Shown here piece by piece: positions 1 to 9,016 of a stretch of DNA of 54,240 nt (its first letter is position 1; every line of letters begins with the position of its first letter). Under the pieces are notes generated by a model that ran no database searches, had not been told where the DNA came from, and saw only the letters and a list, made by a program, of their open reading frames with translations. The translations under genes and the position numbers were made by a program. Source of the DNA: Micromonospora arida (GTDB lineage: Bacteria; Actinomycetota; Actinomycetes; Mycobacteriales; Micromonosporaceae); assembly GCF_003857035.1 (NCBI RefSeq), contig NZ_QGSY01000234.1, forward strand, positions 1 through 54,240, in the 5' to 3' direction.

Positions 1-52
1 CCCCACAACGCCTCACCGTGCGTGTCGAACCCGCCCCCACGCCGCCCTCCCG

Positions 53-127
53 CGTCGATCTTGCACTTTCCGTGCCGGCAAAACGCCCATAAAGGACGTT
101 CCGCCATCCGAAAGTGCAAGATCGACG
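53..127. repeat. Intergenic hairpin with 18-bp perfect arms, 3' of mraY
   Basis: Positions 53-70 (CGTCGATCTTGCACTTTC) are perfectly complementary to 110-127, around a 39-nt loop. It lies about 35 nt beyond the mraY stop. It has no T-tract, so it is not a classical intrinsic terminator, but it could end or process the dcw transcript. It resembles in style two other GT(N)GATC-opening hairpins at 18675-18740 and 19935-19999. Confidence 0.8.
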
Positions 128-163
128 GATGAGGGGGTGGGGCGCGGGGCGTCGGCCCGCGGA

Positions 164-1288
164 TCAGGTCATGTTGGCGAGGAACTCGCTGTAGAACAGG
201 CCCAGGGCGATGGCCACGCCGATGCCGGCGATGATCCAGAAACGGACCACGATGTTGACCTCGCTCCAGCCGGCCAGCTCGAAGTGGTGCTGGAGCGGAG
301 ACATTCGGAACACCCGTTTACCGGTGGTCTTGAAGGAGATGATCTGGATCACCACGGACATCGTGATGATCACGAAGAGCCCGCCGATGATCGGCAGCAG
401 CAGGATGGTGCGGGTGGACATCGCCATGCCGGCGATCAGACCGCCCAGCCCCAACGCCCCGGTGTCACCCATGAAGATCCGCGCCGGGGACGTGTTCCAC
501 CAGAGGAAGCCCACACAGGCCCCGGCCGCCGCCCCGGCGATCAGCGCGATCTCCAACGGGTCGCGGACCTCGTAGCAGTACGGCTGGGTGTAGTTCGGGT
601 CGGCGCACCAGTGCCGGTACTGCCAGAACGCGATCAGCGCGTACGCGGCGAGCACCATCACCGACGCGCCGGTGGCCAGACCGTCCAGGCCGTCGGTGAG
701 GTTGACGCCGTTCGTCGCGGCCATCACCACGAAGATGAAGATGATCACCGCGCCGACCTTGCTGACCTCCAGGAAGTCGATGTCCCGGATGAAGCTCAGC
801 GTGGTGCTGCCCACCGTCTCGGTGTTGGTCGCCAGGCCCGAACCGTTGGTCATCGTGCTCGGGAACCACAGCGCGATCACCCCGAAGACCGCACCGACCA
901 GGATCTGCCCGAGCAACTTGCCGCGCTTGTTCAGCCCGGCGCTGTTGCGCTTGCGCACCTTGAGGAAGTCGTCGAGGAAACCCACAGCGCCGGAGAAGAC
1001 CATCAGCCCCAGCAGTACCAGCGCGGTGATGGTCGGCTCCACCTGGGCGATCTGCTGGTCCGGCAGGGTGGTCAGGGCGAGGTGCCCGGCCACGTACGCG
1101 ATCACCGTGGCGAGGATGAAGACCACGCCACCCATCGTGGGCGTGCCCTTCTTGCCCTGGTGCATGGCCGGGCCGTCGGACCGGATCGGCTGACCGGCCT
1201 TGAGCCGGGTGAACACCTTGATCGCGATCGGGGTGCAGAAGAGCGAGACGAGGAAGGCCACCCCGATGGCGACGATGACCGCCCTCAT
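164..1288 (-). CDS. mraY: Phospho-N-acetylmuramoyl-pentapeptide transferase MraY
   Basis: MraY transfers phospho-MurNAc-pentapeptide from UDP to undecaprenyl phosphate at the inner face of the membrane, making lipid I. The 374-aa product is polytopic with about ten hydrophobic segments. It shows the family signatures NLTDGLDGLA (catalytic and Mg-binding acidic residues), GDTGALGLGG and the HHFELAGW loop. Its length is normal for the family. The ATG start overlaps the murF stop as ATGA, so translation is probably coupled. It is the last dcw gene in view; murD would be expected next but would lie outside the window, and a hairpin follows the stop. Identity is seen directly in the motifs. Confidence 0.98.
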   Translation of the reverse strand: MRAVIVAIGVAFLVSLFCTPIAIKVFTRLKAGQPIRSDGPAMHQGKKGTPTMGGVVFILATVIAYVAGHLALTTLPDQQIAQVEPTITALVLLGLMVFSGAVGFLDDFLKVRKRNSAGLNKRGKLLGQILVGAVFGVIALWFPSTMTNGSGLATNTETVGSTTLSFIRDIDFLEVSKVGAVIIFIFVVMAATNGVNLTDGLDGLATGASVMVLAAYALIAFWQYRHWCADPNYTQPYCYEVRDPLEIALIAGAAAGACVGFLWWNTSPARIFMGDTGALGLGGLIAGMAMSTRTILLLPIIGGLFVIITMSVVIQIISFKTTGKRVFRMSPLQHHFELAGWSEVNIVVRFWIIAGIGVAIALGLFYSEFLANMT

Positions 1289-2682
1289 CGGGTCGACTCC
1301 CCACCGGCGTCGGCGCGCAGGGCGTCGGCCACCTCCCAGGTGCGGTACCGGGAGCCCTTGACCAGGACGACATCACCCGGTCGTAGCTCGCTCCGCAGCA
1401 CCTCGACGGCCGCCGCCTGATCGGTGAGCAGCACCGACTCTCCTCCCCAGTTTGCTACCGCTGTCGCGCCTTCGTGGATCGGCGCGGCCGGCTCACCCAC
1501 CACGAGCAGCCGGTCGACACCCAGCTCGGCCGCGAGTTGGCCGACCTCGGCGTGGCCGTCGTACTCGAACGGGCCCAGCTCGGCCATGTAACCAAGCACC
1601 GCGACGGTACGCCGCCCCTGGCCCATGCTCGCCAGCGCCCGCACCGCTACCGCCATCGAGGCCGGGTTGGCGTTGTACGAGTCGTCGATCACGGTCACCC
1701 CGTCGGGGCGGTCGAAGACGTCCATCCGTCGGGTCGAGACCAGCCCCAGTTCTCCGAGGGCCGTGGCCAGCTCGGCCAGCGGCATGCCCAGCTCCCGGAC
1801 GACCGCCGCCGCAGCGAGCGTGTTCCCGACCTGGTGGCGGCCGGCCAGCCGGAGCCGCACCGGCGCGCGTCCCTCCGGGGTGACCAGGGTGTACGACGGG
1901 TGACCCCGCTCGTCGAGCGTGACGTCCTCGGCGCGCACGTCGGCGTCGGGCGCCTCGCCGTAGCGGACCACCCGGGCCTGGGTGCGGCTCGCCATCGCGT
2001 CCACCCGGGGATCGTCGGCGTTCAGCACGGCCAGCCCGTCCGGCGGCAGCGCCTCCACCAGCTCGCCCTTGGCCAGGGCGATGGCGTCCTGCGAGCCGAA
2101 CTCGCCGATGTGCGAGGTGCCGACGTTGAGCACCACGGAGATCCGGGGCGGCACCAGCTCGCACAGGTACCGCACGTGCCCGACCCCGCGCGCGCCCTTC
2201 TCCATCACCAGGTAGCGGGTGTCCGGGTCAGCCCGCAGGGCGGTGTACGGGTGCCCCAGCTCGTTGTTGAACGAGCCGGGTGGCGCCACAGTGGCCCCGA
2301 GCCGGGAGGTGAGCTGACCGATCAGGTCCTTCGTGGTGGTCTTGCCGGACGAGCCGGTCACGCCGATCACGGTCAGCCCGGGCAGCCGGTCCACCGCGGC
2401 GCGGGCCAGTCGACCCATCGCGGTCAGGGCGTCGTCGACCAGCACCATCGGCACCCCGGGCACCTCTCGGCTGCCGAGCACCGCCACCGCGCCGGCCTGG
2501 ATCGCCGTCGCCGCGTAGTCGTGCCCGTCGACCTTCTCCCCCGGGAAGGCCACGAAGAGCGAACCGGGCCCCACCTTGCGCGAGTCGAACTCCACCGATC
2601 CGGTGACGGTGGCGGCCGGGTCGGCGGCCACCAGCCGCCCGTCGACCGCCGCGGCCACCTCGGCCAGGCTCAGCGTGATCAC
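1285..2682 (-). CDS. murF: UDP-MurNAc-tripeptide--D-Ala-D-Ala ligase MurF
   Basis: MurF is the cytoplasmic ATP-dependent ligase that adds D-Ala-D-Ala to UDP-MurNAc-tripeptide. The 465-aa protein opens with a Mur-ligase N-terminal domain (SLAEVAAAVDGRL), then the ATP loop GVTGSSGKTTTK, a central domain ending in the DDSYNANPASM motif, and a C-terminal domain with GDVVLVKGSR. The frame stays open upstream to 3378, but that extension only mirrors murE; I place the start at the GTG whose GTGA overlaps the murE stop (2682). This gives normal MurF length and a coupled junction. It also overlaps mraY by 4 nt. Confidence 0.96.
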   Translation of the reverse strand: MITLSLAEVAAAVDGRLVAADPAATVTGSVEFDSRKVGPGSLFVAFPGEKVDGHDYAATAIQAGAVAVLGSREVPGVPMVLVDDALTAMGRLARAAVDRLPGLTVIGVTGSSGKTTTKDLIGQLTSRLGATVAPPGSFNNELGHPYTALRADPDTRYLVMEKGARGVGHVRYLCELVPPRISVVLNVGTSHIGEFGSQDAIALAKGELVEALPPDGLAVLNADDPRVDAMASRTQARVVRYGEAPDADVRAEDVTLDERGHPSYTLVTPEGRAPVRLRLAGRHQVGNTLAAAAVVRELGMPLAELATALGELGLVSTRRMDVFDRPDGVTVIDDSYNANPASMAVAVRALASMGQGRRTVAVLGYMAELGPFEYDGHAEVGQLAAELGVDRLLVVGEPAAPIHEGATAVANWGGESVLLTDQAAAVEVLRSELRPGDVVLVKGSRYRTWEVADALRADAGGESTR

Positions 2683-4241
2683 GGCTGACCCGCCAGGTCC
2701 CCGAAGCGGGCGCGCAGCGCCTCGGCCAACTCGATGCTGTCGTCGAACGGAAGCACCTGGCCCGCCACCTCCTGGCCGCGTTCGTGGCCCTTGCCGAGCA
2801 GCGCGATCACGTCGCCCGGCTGGGCCAGCCGCACCGCCTCGTCGATCGCGGCGCGGCGGCCCGCCACCTCGATGATCCGGGCGGCCGTGCCGGCCCGGTA
2901 CGCCCCGGCGAGCACCTCGGCGCGGATCTCCCCCGGGTCCTCGGTGCGCGGGTTGTCGTCGGTCACCAGCACCACGTCGGCTCCCTCCGCCGCGGCGGCA
3001 CCCATCACCGGCCGCTTGCCCCGGTCCCGGTCCCCACCGGCGCCGATCACACAGATCAGTCGGCCGGCGCTCAACTCGCGCAGCGCGGCCAGCGCGGCCA
3101 CGATCGCGTCCGACTTGTGGGCGTAGTCGACCACCCCGCGCACCGGCGCGGCCACGTCGACCAGCTCCAGCCGGCCCGGGACGCCCCCGCAGGCGGCCAC
3201 ACCGGTCGCCGCGGTCACCGGGTCCACCCCGGCACCGACCAGTGCGGCGATGGCCAGCAGCGCGTTGGCCACGTTGTGCCGGCCGGGCAGCGCGACACCG
3301 GCGGACAGGGCCACGCCGTTCGGGCCGTGCGCGGTGAACCGCTGCGCGTACCCCTCGCCACCCACACCGTCGGCCCACCAGGTCGCGCCCTGCTCACCGG
3401 CCGCCGAGTAGGTGACAGTGCTCGGCTTGAGCAGCGGCTTCAACGCCGGGTCGTCGTGGTTGAGCACCTCGACCGCGCAGCGCCCGTCGAACAGTTGGGC
3501 CTTCGCGGCGAAGTAGTCGTCGCTGTCGGCGTGGAAGTCCAGGTGGTCGGAGCCGAAGTTGGTGTAACCGCCGACGGCGAACCGCACACCGCCCACCCGG
3601 CCCATGGCCAGCGCGTGGCTGGAGACCTCCATGACCACTGCGGTGACCCCACGCTCGCGGGCGGTGGCCAGCATGGCGTGCAGGTCGGTCGCCTCGGGGG
3701 TGGTGCGGACACTGTCGATCACCAGATCGCCGAGCCGGGTCTCCACCGTCCCGACCAGCCCGGTGGTGTGCCCGGCGGCCCGCAGCCCCGACTCGATCAG
3801 GTACGCGGTGGAGGTCTTGCCCGCGGTGCCGGTCACCCCGATCACTGTGAGATCGGCTGTCGGGTCGCCATACACGGCCGAGGCCAGCTCGCCGAGCACG
3901 GCGCGCGGGTCGGGCACCACCAGGGTGGGCAGGCCGGTTCCCGCCGCCAACTCCGCGCCGGCCCTGTCGGTCAGCAGCGCCACCGCACCCGCCTCGACGG
4001 CGCCGGCGGCGAACTCCGCGCCGTGCCGACGGGCACCGGGCAGCGCCGCGTACAGGTCGCCGGGGCGAACCTCCTGGCTGGCGTGGGTGACCCCGGAGAC
4101 GACCACCGCGGCGGCGTCCGCCGGAAGGTCGACGGCGAGCCGGACGGCGAGATCACCGAGCCGGACTCCGGTCACGGTACGTGGACGTGGATTGCCGGGC
4201 ACGGCGTCAGACCCTACCCGGTCGTCCGGTTCCGGCCGCAC
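2679..4241 (-). CDS. murE: UDP-MurNAc-dipeptide--meso-diaminopimelate ligase MurE
   Basis: MurE adds the third stem-peptide residue to UDP-MurNAc-L-Ala-D-Glu. The 520-aa product has the ATP loop GVTGTAGKTSTAY, the N-terminal THASQEVRPGDLYAALPG region and the C-terminal DDNPRTEDP motif. DNPR is the diaminopimelate-recognition signature, so the substrate is predicted to be DAP and not lysine. It is slightly longer than common homologues; the first 20-25 residues are low-complexity and a later start is possible. It lies 52 nt after ftsI and overlaps murF by a GTGA junction. Confidence 0.96.
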   Translation of the reverse strand: MRPEPDDRVGSDAVPGNPRPRTVTGVRLGDLAVRLAVDLPADAAAVVVSGVTHASQEVRPGDLYAALPGARRHGAEFAAGAVEAGAVALLTDRAGAELAAGTGLPTLVVPDPRAVLGELASAVYGDPTADLTVIGVTGTAGKTSTAYLIESGLRAAGHTTGLVGTVETRLGDLVIDSVRTTPEATDLHAMLATARERGVTAVVMEVSSHALAMGRVGGVRFAVGGYTNFGSDHLDFHADSDDYFAAKAQLFDGRCAVEVLNHDDPALKPLLKPSTVTYSAAGEQGATWWADGVGGEGYAQRFTAHGPNGVALSAGVALPGRHNVANALLAIAALVGAGVDPVTAATGVAACGGVPGRLELVDVAAPVRGVVDYAHKSDAIVAALAALRELSAGRLICVIGAGGDRDRGKRPVMGAAAAEGADVVLVTDDNPRTEDPGEIRAEVLAGAYRAGTAARIIEVAGRRAAIDEAVRLAQPGDVIALLGKGHERGQEVAGQVLPFDDSIELAEALRARFGDLAGQP

Positions 4242-4293
4242 AGCCGCCCCGGTGGTTCGTCGGCACTCACCGATGATGTCCCGCCATCGCTGC

Positions 4294-6501
4294 TCAGCGC
4301 GGATAGACCACGAACTTGGGCGCGGATCCGCCGGTCGAGGGCGGCACCCGGTAGTGACGCAGAGTGAACTGCATCATGTCGCGGAACGCTGGATTGGCGA
4401 TCGCCGCGCCCCCGCCGTTGGGCGCGTAGACGAAGACGGCGATCACGTAGCGGGGGTTCTCGGCGGGGGCCATGCCGATGAACGAGGACACCTCACCGGG
4501 CTGCTTCTTGCCGTTCACCAGCCGCCACCCGGTGCCGGTCTTGCCGGCGACCCGGTAACCGGGGACCGCGGCGGTCAGGCCGGTGGCGTGGTCGACGGTG
4601 GTGACCGCCTCCAGCATGGTGCGCAGGGCCGCCGCGTTCTGCGGGCTGAGCACCGACCGGGTCACCGGGGCCGCCGCGGGGGTGCGCTTGCCGTCCGGCC
4701 CGATCACCTCCTTGACCAGGTGCGGCTGCACGTACGTGCCGTTGTTGGCGATGGCGGCGTACGCGGCGGCCATCTGCAACGGGGTGGCGTCGACGCTGTG
4801 CCCGATCGGCACCGACCCGCGCGACGACCCGCTCCACTCGTCGGCCGGCAGCAGTCGCCCGCTGGCCTCGCCGGGCATCCCCTCGCCGGTCGGCTTACCC
4901 AGCCCGAACCGCTTCTGGTAGTCGATCAACCGGTCCCGGCCGAGCTTCTCGGCGATGGTGATGGTGCCGACGTTCGACGAGTAGGCGAGCATCCCCGGCA
5001 CGCTCATCCGCCTGCCGTCGGCCGGGTGCGTGTCGGAGAACCAGGTGTCGCCCATCTTGATGTTGTTGGCGATCGGCAACGTGGTGTCCGGCGTGATCAC
5101 CCCCTCCTGCAGGGCCGCGCCGTAGGTGATCGCCTTGTGCACCGAGCCGGGGTCGACCACGAAGCTGGTCGCGGCGTCCTCCCGGGCGACCGGGTCGCTG
5201 GGCACCGGCTTCGCCGCGTCGTAGGTGGGGTTGCTGGCCTGGGCCAGCACCGCGCCGGTGGGAATCTCGATGACCACGGCGGCGCCGGTGCCGCCCGGCG
5301 CCTGGGCCATGCCCGCGCTGAGGATCTGCTGCGTCCGGAACTGGAGGTCGCGGTTGAGGGTGAGAGCGAGCGAACTGCCCGGCTTGGCGAGCGTGGTCCG
5401 GCTGTAGCCACCCGGAATGGGCGCGGCGAGGTCGCCGAGGCCGGCCTCGTACACCCGTTTGCCGTCCTGACCGGCGAGCACGTCGTCGTAGCGGGCCTCC
5501 AGCCCTTCCAACCCGACCATGTCCTGGCTGGTGAAGCCGATCAGGTTGGCCGCCAGGTCACCGCCGGGCACCTCACGGCGCTCGTCGCGGTGCACCCCGA
5601 TGCCGAGGAGCTCAAGCGCCTGCACCCGCTTGGCGGTGGAGATATCCACTCCCCGCGCCAGGTACACGAATCGGGACGCCTTACCGTCCTCCAGCTTGCG
5701 AGGCTTCATCAGCTCCACGAGCTTCGACACCGGGATGCCGAGCAGCGGGGAGATCGCCTTGGCGACGGCGGCCGAGTCCTTCACCTCGGTCGGGTCGGCG
5801 TACACGTACCGGGCCTCGACACTGCGGGCCAGCGGCGCGCCGGTGCTGTCGTAGATCGCGCCCCGCGGCGCCGGCAGCTCGACCGTGCGGAGGCGGTCGC
5901 TGATGCCACCCCCGGCGTACGCCGGAGCGTCGACCGTCTGGAGGAAGATCAGCCGGATCCCGATGGTGGCGAAGAGAGTCAGGGCGAGCACAGTGCCCAG
6001 CCGCAGCCGCAGCCGCGAGTCGGCCAGCTTCGGCGGGCGTCGTGGCTTGCGCGACGGCCGCCGGGCCGCCGGTCGGTCGGTGCGCCGCGGCGCGCGTGGC
6101 GTGGTCCGGCGACGCGGCGGCGGCTCGTCCCCACCCGGGCCACGGGGGGTACGCGGCGCGACGGTGCGCACCACCCCACCGCGTCCGGCCGCCGGAGCGT
6201 CGCGCCGGCCGGCCCGGGCGGCGGCCCGACCGCCGTCGAGCACCTGCAACGCCGGCCGGAACGGGTCACCGGACCGGGTGCTGCGCGGCGTACGCCGCTG
6301 CTCGGCGCCCTGACCGCGCGCCGGCGTACCGCGCTCCTCGCGGACGGTCCGACCTCTCGGGGTGTACGCCCGGGCACCGGAGATGCCCCCGATACCCGGC
6401 TCGCCGGTGCGCGGCTCACCGTCGGCGGCCCCGGCATCACGTGCAGAACCGCGCCGGGACCCCGTAGGGTCCCGGCGCGGCTCGTCAGACCTTGGTGGCA
6501 C
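4294..6501 (-). CDS. ftsI: Septal peptidoglycan transpeptidase FtsI/PbpB (class B PBP)
   Basis: A monofunctional D,D-transpeptidase that crosslinks septal peptidoglycan with FtsW. The 735-aa protein has an Arg/Pro-rich cytoplasmic tail of about 160 residues, one transmembrane helix (about 166-188), a PBP dimerisation domain beginning near RTVELPAPRGAIYD, and a transpeptidase domain. Catalytic motifs are intact: S453-V-H-K456, S508-S-N510 and K654-T-G656. The long basic N-terminal tail is typical of actinobacterial PbpB proteins, though the exact start within it is uncertain. The gene starts 3 nt after the ftsL stop, in the same transcription unit. Confidence 0.95.
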   Translation of the reverse strand: MPPRSDEPRRDPTGSRRGSARDAGAADGEPRTGEPGIGGISGARAYTPRGRTVREERGTPARGQGAEQRRTPRSTRSGDPFRPALQVLDGGRAAARAGRRDAPAAGRGGVVRTVAPRTPRGPGGDEPPPRRRTTPRAPRRTDRPAARRPSRKPRRPPKLADSRLRLRLGTVLALTLFATIGIRLIFLQTVDAPAYAGGGISDRLRTVELPAPRGAIYDSTGAPLARSVEARYVYADPTEVKDSAAVAKAISPLLGIPVSKLVELMKPRKLEDGKASRFVYLARGVDISTAKRVQALELLGIGVHRDERREVPGGDLAANLIGFTSQDMVGLEGLEARYDDVLAGQDGKRVYEAGLGDLAAPIPGGYSRTTLAKPGSSLALTLNRDLQFRTQQILSAGMAQAPGGTGAAVVIEIPTGAVLAQASNPTYDAAKPVPSDPVAREDAATSFVVDPGSVHKAITYGAALQEGVITPDTTLPIANNIKMGDTWFSDTHPADGRRMSVPGMLAYSSNVGTITIAEKLGRDRLIDYQKRFGLGKPTGEGMPGEASGRLLPADEWSGSSRGSVPIGHSVDATPLQMAAAYAAIANNGTYVQPHLVKEVIGPDGKRTPAAAPVTRSVLSPQNAAALRTMLEAVTTVDHATGLTAAVPGYRVAGKTGTGWRLVNGKKQPGEVSSFIGMAPAENPRYVIAVFVYAPNGGGAAIANPAFRDMMQFTLRHYRVPPSTGGSAPKFVVYPR

Positions 6502-6504
6502 CGG

Positions 6505-7110
6505 TCAGCCTCCCGCGCCCTGGCTGGTCACCGACGGCTGGCCGTTCGCCGGCTGCGGCACACCGATGGTCTTGCCGTCCGGCAGCCGGATGTAGCCCGG
6601 CTCGCCGGCGTCGACCAGGCCCAACCGCCGCGCCTCGGCGGTCAGGTTGCCCGGCGCCTCGAAGTCGGCGATCTGCTTGTCCAGTTGCTGCTTCTCCAGG
6701 TCCAGTTGAGCCTGCTGCTGCTGCAACCGCTCCAGCCGGAACGCGTTCTCATTGATCTTGGTGTTGACCGCCAGGATGCCCAGCACCCCGCCGACCACCA
6801 GCACCACGATCAGTGCCGCGAACGGCGCACGCGGCACCGAGATCGGCGGCGGCGGCGCCACCCGCAGCCGCGGCGGGCGGGCGCTGGTGGCACTGGCGGC
6901 CTTCTCGACCGGCCGCAGCGCGGCGGTGCCCTGAGTCGGGAACTCGCGCGCCCCCCGGGCGCGAGTCTCCCCCTGCCGGTTCACTCGATCGATGCGTGGC
7001 GTACCGTTTCCGAGGCGCGGAGCCCGCTCCGCCGCGGTCCGGCCCCCCGACCGCGGTGCGCGCTGCCCGCCGCCGGTGACGTCCCGGCGGTCGCGCTTGT
7101 CAATGCTCAT
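6505..7110 (-). CDS. ftsL: FtsL-like septum formation protein
   Basis: The position between rsmH and ftsI and the architecture identify an FtsL-type divisome protein: a basic cytoplasmic N-terminus, one transmembrane helix (around VPRAPFAALIVVLVVGGVLG), and a short extracytoplasmic coiled coil (INENAFRLERLQQQQAQLDL onward). Its C-terminus is rich in Pro/Gly. FtsL works with FtsB/DivIC and FtsQ to activate FtsWI. I chose the ATG at 7110 because GGGGGAGG sits just upstream; a GTG five codons earlier is less well supported. Sequence is poorly conserved in this family, so the call rests on context and topology. Confidence 0.85.
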   Translation of the reverse strand: MSIDKRDRRDVTGGGQRAPRSGGRTAAERAPRLGNGTPRIDRVNRQGETRARGAREFPTQGTAALRPVEKAASATSARPPRLRVAPPPPISVPRAPFAALIVVLVVGGVLGILAVNTKINENAFRLERLQQQQAQLDLEKQQLDKQIADFEAPGNLTAEARRLGLVDAGEPGYIRLPDGKTIGVPQPANGQPSVTSQGAGG

Positions 7111-7165
7111 GTCCCTCCCCCTCACCGTCCCTCTAGCCGTCCCGGTGCCCCTGACCCCCCACGGA

Positions 7166-8206
7166 TCAGGCGGACCCCGTGCCCGGTTGGTGCATTCCCT
7201 TCACCCGTCGGCGAGACCGTTCGCGGTCGGTCCGCCCAAGCTCAGTCGCGTTCGGGTCGAGTCGCTCCGCGGCCCGCAGCCGCACCGAGGCGGCCCGCGG
7301 GTTCGCGGCGACCTCCGCCTCCCCCGGCAGTTCGGCGCCCCGGCTGAGCAGCCGGAACGTCGGACCGGACCCGGGAAGCTCGACCGGGAGGTCAATCGGG
7401 CCCTTACTGCGGACCCGGTCCGTGAGGGCCGCCTTGGTGAGCCTGTCCTCCAGCGAGTGGTAGGACAGGACCACCATGCGACCGCCCACGGTCAGTGCGT
7501 CGAGTGCGGATGGCAACGCTGTCTCCAGCGCTGCCAGCTCTCTGTTTACCTCGATCCGTAAAGCCTGAAACGTTCTCTTTGCCGGGTGACCACCCGTTCG
7601 TCGGGCTGGTGCCGGAATGGAGTCCCGAACCAGCTCCGCCAGCAGCGCGGACGAGGTGATCCGGGCCCGCTCCCGCTGCCGGATGATCGCCGAGGCGATC
7701 CGGCCGGCGAACTTCTCCTCGCCGTAGACCCGCAGCACCCGGGCCAGGTCCGGATGCGCGTACGTGTTGACCACCTCTTCGGCGGTCACACCCCGGGTCT
7801 GGTCCATCCGCATGTCCAACGGCGCGTCCTGGGCGTACGCGAACCCTCGGTCGGGCGCGTCCAACTGCAACGACGAGACACCCAGGTCGAACAGGATGCC
7901 GTCGATGGCCGGATAACCCAGCCGGTCCAGCACGTCCGGCAACTCGTCGTAGACGGCGTGCTCCAGGTGCACCCGATCGGCGAACCGGGCCAGCCGGACC
8001 CGCGCGTGAGCGAGCGCCTCGGTGTCCCGGTCGAGCCCGATCAGGACCGTCTCCGGATGCGCCTCGAGCACCGCCTCCGCATGCCCGGCCAGACCGAGCG
8101 TCGCGTCGACGTGGACCGTCCGGCCGCCTCGACCCAGCGCGGGGGCCAGCAGCTCGAGACACCGCTCGAGCAGCACCGGCACGTGCGTGCCGCGCAACTC
8201 CCCCAT
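7166..8206 (-). CDS. rsmH: 16S rRNA (cytosine-1402-N4)-methyltransferase RsmH (MraW)
   Basis: RsmH is the SAM-dependent methyltransferase for C1402 in the 16S rRNA decoding site and is normally the second dcw gene. The 346-aa product begins MGELRGTHVPVLL (the characteristic H-x-P-V-L-L opening), has the SAM-binding VDATLGLAGHAEAVL segment, DGILFDLGVSSLQLD, and a C-terminal YHSLEDRLTK motif. The reading frame is open further upstream, but the start at 8206 gives normal length and N-terminus. Downstream lie ftsL and ftsI; mraZ ends 206 nt upstream, a wider gap than elsewhere in this cluster. Confidence 0.95.
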   Translation of the reverse strand: MGELRGTHVPVLLERCLELLAPALGRGGRTVHVDATLGLAGHAEAVLEAHPETVLIGLDRDTEALAHARVRLARFADRVHLEHAVYDELPDVLDRLGYPAIDGILFDLGVSSLQLDAPDRGFAYAQDAPLDMRMDQTRGVTAEEVVNTYAHPDLARVLRVYGEEKFAGRIASAIIRQRERARITSSALLAELVRDSIPAPARRTGGHPAKRTFQALRIEVNRELAALETALPSALDALTVGGRMVVLSYHSLEDRLTKAALTDRVRSKGPIDLPVELPGSGPTFRLLSRGAELPGEAEVAANPRAASVRLRAAERLDPNATELGRTDRERSRRRVKGMHQPGTGSA

Positions 8207-8412
8207 GATGACCCCCACTGGTTGAAACGTCCGTTCTTCTCGTGCGCCTGTCGTCGGACGGCGCTGCCGTCGTACCGCCAGATCCCCATCCGCTCCCGCC
8301 TGACACCGGACCGTCGCCCAATGACTGGATCGTGCGCCTGGCACCGGGGAAGTGATGCCAGGAACTCGAAAGCGGCTGGAGATCTCGCAGTACGTCGGGC
8401 GCCGTTACCGCC

Positions 8413-8844
8413 CTACAGACCGCCGGGCAGCACCCCCTCCTCGATGTCGGCGAAGTCGTCTTCGCTCTCGGCGAGGTAGGTCTCCCAGGCGACCTTGTCC
8501 CAGATCTCCACCCGTGTGCTCGCGCCGATCACCACCAACTCGCGGTCCAACGCGGCATAGGCCCGCAGGTGAGCCGGGATGGTCACCCGACCCTGCTTGT
8601 CCGGAACCTCGTCGTGCGCGCTGGCAAAGAAGACCCGGCTGTAGGCCCGGGCCGCCTTGTGGGTCATCGGCTGTGCGCGCAACTGCTCCGCGATCCGCTG
8701 GAACTCAGGGGTCGGGAAGACGTAGAGGCAGCGCTCCTGCCCTTTAGTGACCACGACACCCCCCGCCAGCTCATCCCGGAACTTGGCCGGAAGGATCAAC
8801 CGGCCCTTTTCGTCCAGGCGCGGAGTGTGGGTGCCGAGGAACAT
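8413..8844 (-). CDS. mraZ: Transcriptional regulator MraZ
   Basis: The 143-aa protein has two SpoVT/AbrB-like swapped-hairpin units: MFLGTHTPRLDEKGRLILPA with the D-x-K-G-R-hydrophobic-x-P motif, and a second DKQGRVTIPAHLR. MraZ is a ring-forming DNA-binding protein that binds short direct repeats in its own promoter and regulates dcw genes. The open frame continues upstream to 9501, but the conserved N-terminus fixes the ATG at 8844. It is the first gene of the dcw cluster, and three matching boxes lie upstream at 8929-8954. Confidence 0.96.
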   Translation of the reverse strand: MFLGTHTPRLDEKGRLILPAKFRDELAGGVVVTKGQERCLYVFPTPEFQRIAEQLRAQPMTHKAARAYSRVFFASAHDEVPDKQGRVTIPAHLRAYAALDRELVVIGASTRVEIWDKVAWETYLAESEDDFADIEEGVLPGGL

Positions 8845-8928
8845 CGGCCCAACCCCCTCGCCCTTGAGCGGCGTTCGCGGCGCCGCTGACCCCCCGGGCC
8901 GGTGAGCCCTCCCGGCCTCACCATTGGT

Positions 8929-8954
8929 CCCCACTCTACTCCACTTCCCTCCAC
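8929..8954 (-). promoter_or_regulatory. MraZ box array, three direct repeats at 10-bp period
   Basis: Minus-strand GTGGAG (8954-8949), GTGGAG (8944-8939) and GTGGGG (8934-8929) are spaced exactly 10 bp. Known MraZ operators are TGGGN-type direct repeats separated by 5 bp, also a 10-bp period, directly upstream of mraZ. The boxes overlap the candidate promoter. Confidence 0.75.
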
Positions 8955-8960
8955 CCGCAA
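8933..8960 (-). promoter_or_regulatory. Candidate mraZ/dcw promoter
   Basis: On the minus strand TTGCGG (8960-8955) is separated by 16 nt from TAGAGT (8938-8933). Two MraZ-type boxes lie inside the spacer and a third directly follows the -10, which fits autoregulation. The implied 5' leader to the mraZ ATG is about 80 nt. Prediction from sequence only. Confidence 0.55.
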
Positions 8961-9016
8961 CCAAATTCGCCCGCGTGGCGCGCCTGACCCGACGGCAAAA
9001 CCGCACGTCACAAGGG

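Noticed and set aside
2683..3378. N-terminal extension of murF
   Set aside because: The extension is out-of-frame murE; family N-terminus and GTGA junction fix the start at 2682.
3604..7347. A 1247-codon open frame on the plus strand opposite ftsI, ftsL and rsmH
   Set aside because: Low-complexity Arg/Pro/Gly-rich product typical of antisense frames in GC-rich DNA; the minus-strand genes have all family motifs.
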